A stretch of 5,614 nucleotides of DNA from Syntrophobacterales bacterium (GTDB lineage Bacteria; Desulfobacterota; Syntrophia; Syntrophales; UBA6807). The translations under genes and the position numbers were made by a program. Within the stretch, counting starts at the first letter, position 1. Every line of letters begins with the position of its first letter. Below the pieces are notes generated by a model. It searched no databases, was not told the DNA's origin, and saw only the letters and a list, made by a program, of their open reading frames with translations. The stretch is from contig JAGGSD010000067.1 of NCBI GenBank assembly GCA_021159265.1, forward strand, positions 1 through 5,614, read 5' to 3'. Shown in pieces: positions 1 to 5,104 of the stretch.

Positions 1-62
1 TCATATAATAACAATGTGTTAAGCCACTTTTATCAAAATGACTTCCTTGAAAGTCCACACCG

Positions 63-130
63 CGTCATTCTGAGGAGCGGAGCGACAAAGAATCTCAATG
101 ATATCAGATTCTTCGCTATCGCTCAGAGAC
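63..130. repeat. Dispersed palindromic repeat, CGTCATTCTGAG type
   Basis: The unit opens with CGTCATTCTGAGGAGCGGAG and closes with AGATTCTTCGCTATCGCTCA. The two halves form an imperfect inverted repeat: TCTGAG..GCG..AAAGAATCT on the left, and the reverse complement of the right half reads TCTGAGCGATAGCGAAGAATCT. From memory this matches a repeat type scattered between genes in many Desulfobacterota and Nitrospirota genomes. It has no coding content and could fold as a long hairpin in RNA. Copy number in this genome cannot be seen from one window. Confidence 0.7.
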
Positions 131-267
131 AAAAGAGTGTTTTTGCGACTTTTTGCGAGTCCATCAATTGTTTATAAGCAGGATTGGAGAGAAGGCTGGA
201 ATGATAATTCCTTGCAAGTCCGGGAATGTTTTCTGTGCGGTAATAGCTCAATAAATAGCGGAAGCTG

Positions 268-302
268 CCTCACCCTGGTCCTCTCTCGCCGGAAGAAAGG
301 GG
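268..302. repeat. CCTCACCCT-type dispersed repeat unit
   Basis: The stretch begins CCTCACCCTGGTCCTCTCTC and ends in GCCGGAAGAAAGGGGA, so a pyrimidine-rich half is followed by a purine-rich half that can partly pair with it. It resembles the widespread CCCTCACCCT...GGGGAGAGGG intergenic repeats. A related unit in the opposite orientation lies at 545-580, so the palindromic element at 302-528 is flanked by inverted copies of this motif. Assignment is from pattern recognition only. Confidence 0.5.
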
Positions 303-528
303 ATTAATTGATGACTCTGTTGATTTAATGTCTTTTCGCCCAATTTCTGCATTATGCTCAAAAAATAATCCTTGGAATATCAACTATATGCCTGCGGTTA
401 TTTTTTTCGCATGCCCTGTCTGCGTACCTGCCTGTGCGTGTCCGCACCTGTCTGCCGTGCAGGCGGCACAGGCAGGCTTGATCTTGAACGAAAATCCTCA
501 TAAATCAACAGAGTCATTGATTGGAATC
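302..528. mobile_element. MITE-like palindromic element with inverted termini
   Basis: The ends carry a perfect 17-base inverted repeat: ATGACTCTGTTGATTTA at 311-327 and TAAATCAACAGAGTCAT at 501-517. Pairing continues imperfectly outward (GATT-AATTG at 302-310 against 518-528) and inward (CTTTTCG near 332 against CGAAAA near 489-494). A second inner pair, GCTCAAAAAATAATCC near 357-371 against GGTTATTTTTTTCGC near 396-410, shows that most of the element is one long imperfect palindrome. No transposase is encoded. This is what a non-autonomous hairpin element looks like. The palindrome is interrupted on the right arm by the GC-rich unit at about 415-477. No clear target-site duplication is visible at the ends. 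Confidence 0.6.
415..477. repeat. GC-rich CCTGCCTGTGC hairpin nested in the palindromic element
   Basis: CCTGCCTGTGC at 427-437 is perfectly complementary to GCACAGGCAGG at 466-476, and the loop holds smaller hairpins (TGCG...CGCA at 435-446; CTGC...GCAG within 450-462). The composition is sharply GC-richer than the AT-rich element around it. It also falls where the left arm of the surrounding palindrome has no partner, so it looks like a separate repeat inserted into an older one. It is not followed by a T-run, so I do not call it a terminator. Confidence 0.6.
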
Positions 529-544
529 ATTAAAGAGACTTTCT

Positions 545-580
545 AACCCTTGCAGGGGGGGAAGGGTTGGGATAGGGGTG
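545..580. repeat. AGGGTT/AGGGGTG-type repeat with hairpin
   Basis: AACCCTT at 545-551 pairs with AAGGGTT at 562-568 around a G-rich loop, and the unit ends in GGGATAGGGGTG. Read on the minus strand this is the CACCCCTATCCCAACCCTTC form of a common intergenic repeat, so it is a plausible inverted relative of the unit at 268-302. No function can be assigned. Confidence 0.45.
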
Positions 581-634
581 AAACGCCCCGGTTTATTGAG
601 TCATTACCCGAGCCCTTTGCATAACCCCTCTAAT

Positions 635-722
635 CGTCATTCCGGGCTTGACCCGGAATCCAGGAACTGTTTGATAATACTGGATTCCATGTCGTGCTTT
701 GCATGCACGGATTGACAAAAAG
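635..722. repeat. Dispersed repeat, CGTCATTCCGGGCTTGACCCGG type
   Basis: The unit begins CGTCATTCCGGGCTTGACCC. It has a first hairpin ATTCCGGG (639-646) with CCCGGAAT (652-659), and an overlapping alternative stem GGAATCCAG (655-663) with CTGGATTCC (680-688). The two stems share bases 655-659, so they are mutually exclusive in RNA. The end (GCACGGATTGACAAAAAGG) matches the usual GGAATGACAAAAAGG tail of this repeat type with one change. It is well known as an intergenic repeat in proteobacterial and related genomes. It stops about 40 bases before the fliD promoter. Confidence 0.7.
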
Positions 723-764
723 GCATGTTTTATAAGGTTCTGCAAAGCTCTCTACCCTTTTTTC

Positions 765-792
765 TAAAGTTTCAAGGAAATGTTTCCGATAA
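765..792 (+). promoter_or_regulatory. Candidate sigma-28 (FliA) promoter of the fliD operon
   Basis: The -35 box TAAAGTTT (765-772) matches the classical sigma-28 consensus at all eight positions. The -10 box TCCGATAA (785-792) matches GCCGATAA at seven of eight. The spacer is 12 bases, one longer than the textbook 11. Transcription would start near 799-801, leaving a 5' leader of about 50 bases before fliD. Sigma-28 control of the cap and its chaperones is the known pattern for late flagellar genes, made only after the hook is complete. No sigma-54 type GG/GC pair with correct spacing is present as an alternative. Confidence 0.8.
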
Positions 793-835
793 CTTTACTG
801 AATTAAGTTGCAAAATACAAATGTTTCCCCGGATG

Positions 836-841
836 AAGGAG
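836..841 (+). promoter_or_regulatory. Ribosome binding site of fliD
   Basis: AAGGAG lies seven bases before the ATG at 849. It supports that start, which gives the expected FliD N-terminus (MSLSTNLVSGLSSGFDW). Confidence 0.8.
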
Positions 842-848
842 AAAGGGA

Positions 849-3800
849 ATGTCTCTCAGCACCAACCTTGTAAGCGGCCTTTCGAGTGGTTTTGACTGGC
901 GGTCCATGATCGATAAGTTGATGGCGATCGAACATAAGCGGGTAGATATCGTTGAAAACAGAAAGAGCGAGTATGAATCAAAACTCTCCGCCTTCCAATC
1001 TGTCAATACCATGCTCTTGTCCCTGAAAACACAGTCGGTGACGCTGGCGAAGAAAGATTCTTTTAATGTATACACCACATCTTTGACCACCACTTCTTCC
1101 AGTTATACGGCATCGGATTTCATGACCGTCACCACAAGCGCCGATGCTGCTCCCGGGTCTCATACTATTGAGATGACCACAAGTTCGAGCATTGCCCAGG
1201 CCCGCAAGATCTCATCCAGGAGTTTTTCAAGCTACAATGAGGCGCTGAGTTTGGCCGGAGAGTTTATTATCAACGGCAGGGCGGTCAGCGTGGATGACAC
1301 AGACGACCTGGCGGGCATACGCGACAAGATAAACAACGTAAACTCCGGCTCAAACGCTACAGGTGTGACGGCCTCGATATTGGCAGTTTCTGACACCGAC
1401 TATCGTCTGATACTCACGAGCGACAATACGGGAGAAGATGCTTTCAATATTTTTGACGCAAGCGCTGATACAGTCAACATCCTGCAGAACACTTCCACCG
1501 GGTTGGGATTTCTTGACAGTACCGCACCCACGATAAAAAATCCCACCAGCGACGGCGCGGAGTCCGGGAGGTTTTCGAGCAGTGAAGTGGCAATCGGATC
1601 GCTCCTCGGGCTGACCGGCGCACAGACTGGCACAGGAATAACCATTGGCGGAAGCACTGTCGACATTAATCTTGCCACCCAGTCCCTTACAACAATTGCA
1701 GGCAATATCGATGCACTGGCAGGCGTCTCCGCTTCTGTAAAGAATGTTACCGAAGATGGAACAACGAGCTACTACATCGATATCAGCGGGACGACCACTT
1801 TTGGCGACAAAAACAACGTACTTCAGACCCTGGGGATTCTTGTGGGGGGTCAGGGTGATGTGGCCGAGGTGCATACCAGCGATACGGCCAATATCAAAAC
1901 CACGGCAGCCGGCGGCGGGGCGATAACCAGCACTACTAAATGGAATGAAATAGATACCGGCGGAGATGCCAATAATGTAATAAATAATGATACCATCAGC
2001 ATATCAGGCACAAAGCATGACGGAACATCTGTATCCGGCACATATACTATCGCAGATAAGGCTGCTGATACCATACAGGGCCTGCTTGACAAAATAGAAA
2101 CGGTTTTTGGTCTTAATGCCGGAAGCGCTACTGTAAATGCTGACGGCAAGATAGTAGTTACGGACAGCACAGCAGGTGACAGCGAGTTGAGCATATCTCT
2201 GACTTCCAACAACGAAGGCGGCGGCACTCTTGATCTTGGAACCATCACCGCTTCCATTGAAGGCTATACCATGCAGACGGCCGAGGGCAAGGATGCGAAC
2301 ATCAAAATAGACGGCACAACCATAACCAGTTCCACCAATGTTATTACAGATGTCATTTCCGGGGTCACCATAAATTTGAAAAAGATAGAATCCGGAGAGC
2401 AGGTTGATCTGAATATTTCACGGGACATTGACAGCATAAAATCATCTGTCCAGAGCTTTATAGACGGGTATAACGAGATATTGGAATACATAAATGATCA
2501 GTTTGCATGGAACGAGGATACCCAGTCCGCTGGCCTTCTCAGCGGTGACGGAACGCTCTCTTCCATTAAGTCAGGCCTTCAGAATATCGTGATCAGCACG
2601 ATCAAAAATCTTCCTGCAGATATGAACGCGCTTTCACTGATCGGAATCAACTCCGATAGCAATGGAATACTGTCTATTAATGACGATGTCTTTACCAATG
2701 CCCTGGTGGACGATTTCAATGGTGTGAGAAGAATCTTCGTTGCCGAAGGGACCACTACTGACGGTGATATTAAATATATATCTCATACCAGAGAGACCGT
2801 GGCCGGCGACTATGCAGTCAATATTACTACGGCGGCGGAGAAGGCAAATGTCACGGGAACAAAAGATTTAAGCAGCGGGATTGCGAGTGATGAGACTATA
2901 GTAATAACACAGGGCGACAGCACAGCCACCATTGTTCTTGACGACACGGGCAACGGAAAGTCTATCGACGATATCGTCAACGCCATCAATTCAGAGCTGG
3001 ATACGGTATATACCGAGCTGTGGACAGGGACAAAGGCAAATAAAGATCTGGATGCAAATGTTATTGCTTCTGGTACGTTATGGAAAGATATCGACACAAC
3101 CGGGGCTCCGGGCAATGATATTATTGACGGAGACACCATTTCATTTGAGGGAAAGACGAGAAGCGGAACATCGGTATCAGGCACATACACCATCAGTGAC
3201 AAAACCACGGATACCGTCCAGGGGTTGTTGTCGGCCATAGAAGATGCCTATGGTAACAATGTCTCGGCAAACATCAATGCGGACGGCAAACTGATCGTTA
3301 CCGATAATACGGCAGGGGCCAGCCAGCTTGAAATCTCTCTTGATTGTAGTGATGCCCATAGTCTTACTTTCGGTACGATGGAGGTGACCACCGAAGGCCG
3401 TTATGCCATGGCCGTTACCGCCTCAAAAGACGCAAGTAATCAGCTTGTGCTGGAGAGCGATGATTATGGAAGCAACATAAGTTTCACTATAGATGTAAGC
3501 GGCGCCGAACTTGGTTTGACAGATGGCGCACACAGTGGCATTGACGTGGCCGGCACCATCAACGGCGAAGCAGCCACCGGCTCTGGGCGAACATTGACCG
3601 GAGACGCGCCGGCAGCAGGTGAAACAACAAGCGTGGAGGGTTTGTCTGTTTCGGTATCGCTCACTGCCGCTCAACTGGCCTCTCAGGGGGAGGTCCAGGG
3701 CAATGTCAAAGTAACTATGGGCGTTGCCGAGCTGTTTGACAGGGAATTATACGGCATTACCGATCCGATAGACGGTTACGTAAGCTTCAAGCAGGATTCC

Positions 3801-3983
3801 CTTCAGAACAGCATCGACAGTTTTGAAACCCAGATCGAAAACATGGAGGCGTTTCTCGACCGCAAGACGGAATCATTGATCAACCGCTTTGTGGCTATGG
3901 AACTCTCGTTAAGCAAAATTCAGAATCAGAGCGACTGGCTTACCGGACAGATCAACGCCTCTTACAGCGGATGGGGCTGGTAG
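849..3983 (+). CDS. fliD: Flagellar filament cap protein FliD (hook-associated protein 2), large modular form
   Basis: FliD forms the oligomeric cap at the filament tip and helps exported flagellin fold into place outside the cell. Residues 1-105 match the FliD N-terminal domain (LVSGLSSGFDWRSMIDKLMAIE, then a heptad-rich helix). Residues about 137-200 and 262-330 look like flagellin-IN motifs. The FliD C-terminal domain begins near 479 (GKDANIKIDGT, then STNVITDVISGVTINL), is interrupted by a long surface insert (about 635-955, including DVAGTINGEAATGSG at 899-913), and resumes as a coiled-coil C-terminus at about 960-1035. At 1044 residues it is about twice the common FliD length. The excess includes two copies of one module (residues 362-471 and 742-850). 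There is no signal peptide, as expected for type III export. A single cysteine (C833) and the terminal SGWGW are unusual. The identification is secure; the fine domain limits are by eye. Confidence 0.95.
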   Translation: MSLSTNLVSGLSSGFDWRSMIDKLMAIEHKRVDIVENRKSEYESKLSAFQSVNTMLLSLKTQSVTLAKKDSFNVYTTSLTTTSSSYTASDFMTVTTSADAAPGSHTIEMTTSSSIAQARKISSRSFSSYNEALSLAGEFIINGRAVSVDDTDDLAGIRDKINNVNSGSNATGVTASILAVSDTDYRLILTSDNTGEDAFNIFDASADTVNILQNTSTGLGFLDSTAPTIKNPTSDGAESGRFSSSEVAIGSLLGLTGAQTGTGITIGGSTVDINLATQSLTTIAGNIDALAGVSASVKNVTEDGTTSYYIDISGTTTFGDKNNVLQTLGILVGGQGDVAEVHTSDTANIKTTAAGGGAITSTTKWNEIDTGGDANNVINNDTISISGTKHDGTSVSGTYTIADKAADTIQGLLDKIETVFGLNAGSATVNADGKIVVTDSTAGDSELSISLTSNNEGGGTLDLGTITASIEGYTMQTAEGKDANIKIDGTTITSSTNVITDVISGVTINLKKIESGEQVDLNISRDIDSIKSSVQSFIDGYNEILEYINDQFAWNEDTQSAGLLSGDGTLSSIKSGLQNIVISTIKNLPADMNALSLIGINSDSNGILSINDDVFTNALVDDFNGVRRIFVAEGTTTDGDIKYISHTRETVAGDYAVNITTAAEKANVTGTKDLSSGIASDETIVITQGDSTATIVLDDTGNGKSIDDIVNAINSELDTVYTELWTGTKANKDLDANVIASGTLWKDIDTTGAPGNDIIDGDTISFEGKTRSGTSVSGTYTISDKTTDTVQGLLSAIEDAYGNNVSANINADGKLIVTDNTAGASQLEISLDCSDAHSLTFGTMEVTTEGRYAMAVTASKDASNQLVLESDDYGSNISFTIDVSGAELGLTDGAHSGIDVAGTINGEAATGSGRTLTGDAPAAGETTSVEGLSVSVSLTAAQLASQGEVQGNVKVTMGVAELFDRELYGITDPIDGYVSFKQDSLQNSIDSFETQIENMEAFLDRKTESLINRFVAMELSLSKIQNQSDWLTGQINASYSGWGW
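1932..2261 (+). repeat. Intragenic module copy 1 in fliD (residues 362-471)
   Basis: This segment encodes one of two related modules. Shared marks are W(N/K)(E/D)IDT at the start, then DTIS, GTSVSGTYTI, DT(I/V)QGLL..IE, NADGK, VTD.TAG and an LxxGT beta-strand at the end. It lies between a flagellin-IN-like segment and the start of the FliD C-terminal domain. Similar DTISISGT...VSGTYTI modules occur, from memory, in hook and hook-associated proteins of related bacteria, so this is probably a mobile beta-rich surface domain rather than part of the cap core. Confidence 0.75.
3072..3398 (+). repeat. Intragenic module copy 2 in fliD (residues 742-850)
   Basis: This is the second copy, offset by 380 residues from the first (W745 against W365). 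By eye somewhat over half of the aligned residues agree, with GTSVSGTYTI identical, while third codon positions differ freely. The duplication is therefore old, or the copies arrived independently. It interrupts a flagellin-IN-like segment: the part before it ends SIDDIVNAINSELDTVYTEL and the part after resumes YAMAVTASKDASNQLVLES. It carries the only cysteine of the protein (C833). Confidence 0.75.
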
Positions 3984-4007
3984 GGGATTAGAAGGTGAAA
4001 TGATAAA

Positions 4008-4076
4008 AAGGTTAGTAAAGAACTCGAAAACAAACATCTAACCTTAACTCGTTCCCATGCTCCTGCGTGGGGATGC
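4008..4076. repeat. Inverted repeats in the fliD-fliS spacer, including a CGTTCCCACGC-type palindrome
   Basis: Two structures lie in tandem. AAGGTTAG (4008-4015) is perfectly complementary to CTAACCTT (4038-4045). Then GTTCCCATGC (4051-4060) pairs with GCGTGGGGAT (4065-4074) around a TCCT loop, with three G-T pairs. The second resembles the dispersed CGTTCCCACGCTCC.GCGTGGGAACG repeat known from many genomes. Neither stem is followed by a T-run, so a classical terminator is not indicated. A stable hairpin here could still protect the 3' end of fliD mRNA or reduce read-through into fliS. Confidence 0.55.
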
Positions 4077-4097
4077 ATAAAGCGAATTTAAATCAAC

Positions 4098-4104
4098 AAG
4101 GAGG
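4098..4104 (+). promoter_or_regulatory. Ribosome binding site that fixes the fliS start
   Basis: AAGGAGG sits ten bases before the ATG at 4115. The longer in-frame start (GTG at 4067) lies inside the palindrome at 4051-4074 and would add 16 residues with no family resemblance, so 4115 is preferred. Confidence 0.85.
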
Positions 4105-4114
4105 ATACGCTCTC

Positions 4115-4561
4115 ATGTACGGAAATGGAAATGGTATTAATGCTTACAGGCAGACGAATGTAATAACTGCGGACCCCGGAAGGCTGGTGCTGATGTGCTA
4201 CGAGGGTGCAATCGGCAGTCTGAAAACCGCGAAGGAAAAGTACATTTCCAGAGAGTATGAGGCAAAAGCGGAAGCTCTTCAAAAGGCGCAGACCATTATA
4301 TGCGAATTGATGCAGGCGCTCGATTTCGAGAAGGGGGGGGAAGTGGCCGGGAACCTGGAGAGACTTTACAATTATATGCTTCGCCGTATAACCGTGGGAG
4401 ATCTAAAAGGAGAGGTAAACGCCTTCGATGAGGTAATTCTGATGTTGGAGGAACTTGAATCGGCATGGAAGGAAATATCTCACGCTCCTGAAAAACCTGG
4501 TTTTATCCATGATGCCGGCCGGGGAAAACCAGCCGCTTCAAGAGCAGCCGGGGCATATTAA
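4115..4561 (+). CDS. fliS: Flagellin export chaperone FliS
   Basis: FliS binds the C-terminus of newly made flagellin in the cytoplasm, prevents premature polymerisation and hands it to the export gate. The 148-residue product shows the family hallmarks in order: AYRQTNVITADPGRLVLMCYEGAIGSL near residues 10-36, a KAQTIICEL helix near 57-65, LDFEKGGEVAGNLERLYNYM at 69-88, and LEELESAWKEI at 111-121. The usual family length is about 125-135 residues. The extra C-terminus (HAPEKPGF...RAAGAY) is proline- and glycine-containing and probably disordered. It is 131 bases behind fliD and ends one base before the next gene's ATG, so translational coupling with that gene is likely. A run of eight G bases (4333-4340) encodes the end of K73 and the conserved G74-G75. 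Confidence 0.95.
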   Translation: MYGNGNGINAYRQTNVITADPGRLVLMCYEGAIGSLKTAKEKYISREYEAKAEALQKAQTIICELMQALDFEKGGEVAGNLERLYNYMLRRITVGDLKGEVNAFDEVILMLEELESAWKEISHAPEKPGFIHDAGRGKPAASRAAGAY

Positions 4562-4562
4562 A

Positions 4563-5006
4563 ATGAACGTCGAACAGACATGTGAACTTTCAAGCCTTTT
4601 GGAGGGAAAGCTGGACGCTTTCAAGTCCTTTTTGTCAGCCACCGCGCTGTTGAAGGACGTCGCCGATCTTCAGGAGATGGAAAAGATCGAACCACTTGTG
4701 ACAGAGCGCGAAAGCTGCATAAAGGTCATCGAAGAAATTGACAGCCGGATAAACAGGATCAGAAATTCCATATCTGCCTTGCCGGGTGAAGAGGCGGGAA
4801 GAATAAGGACACTCATAAAAGCCATCGATGATGCCGCCGCGGAGGCAGCGTGCCTGAATAAAGAATTTGAAGCGATGTTCATATCACACCATAATAATTT
4901 AAGAGACAGGCTGTCAAAGTCCCGTCACAGCCGGGACGGCATAAAGAACTATGTGATCAGGGCCCATGGGGGGACTCAGCCCAGATTTCTGGATGTTACA
5001 TCGTAA
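4563..5006 (+). CDS. FliT/FlgN-like flagellar export chaperone (putative)
   Basis: The predicted 147-residue protein is almost entirely helical with heptad-like spacing (LLEGKLDAFKSFLSATALL near 12-30, ERESCIKVIEEIDSRINRI near 48-66, RTLIKAIDDAAAEAACLNKEFEAMF near 82-106). The end is polar and closes with TQPRFLDVTS. Small helical proteins directly after fliS are usually FliT, which binds FliD, or FlgN, which binds FlgK and FlgL. Sequence alone does not separate these here, so no symbol is given. The ATG at 4563 is one base after the fliS stop and has only a weak upstream purine stretch (CCGGGG), which fits start by translational coupling. Earlier in-frame ATGs (4455, 4509, 4512) would overlap fliS by 50-107 bases and lack ribosome binding sites. 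That it is a real gene is fairly sure; the exact chaperone role is inferred. Confidence 0.7.
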   Translation: MNVEQTCELSSLLEGKLDAFKSFLSATALLKDVADLQEMEKIEPLVTERESCIKVIEEIDSRINRIRNSISALPGEEAGRIRTLIKAIDDAAAEAACLNKEFEAMFISHHNNLRDRLSKSRHSRDGIKNYVIRAHGGTQPRFLDVTS

Positions 5007-5026
5007 CTTGTAACCCAAGTGGATAT

Positions 5027-5079
5027 GCTGAAGACTGCTAGTATGCCCCACCTTCAGCCTTCAGTCTAAACAGCTTCAG
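5027..5079. repeat. Short CTTCAG repeats in the spacer before flaG
   Basis: CCTTCAG occurs twice in tandem (5051-5064) and a variant GCTTCAG follows at 5073-5079. GCTGAAG at 5027-5033 is the inverse of CTTCAGC at 5052-5058, allowing a seven-base stem. CTTCAGCCTTCAG-type units are common simple intergenic repeats. No promoter match is visible in this 98-base spacer, so flaG is probably read from the fliD promoter. Confidence 0.5.
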
Positions 5080-5089
5080 ACCTGTAGAG

Positions 5090-5097
5090 AGGAGGTG
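5090..5097 (+). promoter_or_regulatory. Ribosome binding site of flaG
   Basis: AGGAGGTG is a near-perfect anti-Shine-Dalgarno complement, seven bases before the ATG at 5105. It is the strongest ribosome binding site in the window and contrasts with the weak site of the preceding gene. Confidence 0.85.
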
Positions 5098-5104
5098 TTG
5101 AGGA

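Larger units (their letters stand above)
1..764. other. Gene-free, repeat-rich region upstream of the flagellar operon
   Basis: No open reading frame here looks like a gene. The short ones run through palindromic repeats, lack convincing ribosome binding sites and give low-complexity or basic peptides with no recognisable domain. The stretch is instead a mosaic of dispersed repeat units, annotated separately at 63-130, 268-302, 302-528, 545-580 and 635-722. Positions 1-62 and about 160-267 show nothing I can name. At 140-159 a ten-base unit (TTTTTGCGAC then TTTTTGCGAG) occurs twice in tandem. The end of any gene upstream of this region lies outside the window. Confidence 0.75.

Noticed and set aside
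235..302. tRNA-like stretch (GCGGTAATAGCTCAAT...)
   Set aside because: The TAGCTCA resembles a D-arm start, but there is no matching D-stem, no anticodon stem, no GGTTCGA-type T-arm and no closing acceptor stem.
98..715. Three short plus-strand reading frames (98-307, 328-546, 521-715)
   Set aside because: They run through palindromic repeats, lack convincing ribosome binding sites, overlap each other in part, and encode no recognisable domain. They are best explained as open frames by chance in repeats.
721..820. Sigma-54 promoter before fliD
   Set aside because: GG at 722-723 and GC at 742-743 are 20 bases apart instead of 12, and the TTGC near 808-811 has no GG at the right distance upstream.
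1..848. CRISPR array or attachment site in the upstream repeats
   Set aside because: The repeats are different palindromic units, each seen about once, without regular spacers. No integrase gene is in the window.
1350..1874. Long minus-strand frame (174 codons) and other antisense frames across fliD
   Set aside because: They lie opposite the strongly supported fliD frame, and their translations look like mirror translations of a Thr/Ser/Asp-rich gene, without domains.
4016..4042. Second sigma-28 promoter before fliS (TAAAGAAC)
   Set aside because: The -35 is only partial and the position where CGATAA should stand reads ATCTAA; the match is too weak.
4067..4114. Upstream GTG start for fliS
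   Set aside because: It lies within the palindrome at 4051-4074, has no ribosome binding site and adds residues unlike the family. The ATG at 4115 has AAGGAGG in place.
4455..4562. Longer version of the FliT/FlgN-like gene overlapping fliS
   Set aside because: It would overlap fliS by about 107 bases with no ribosome binding site. The ATG right after the fliS stop is more plausible.
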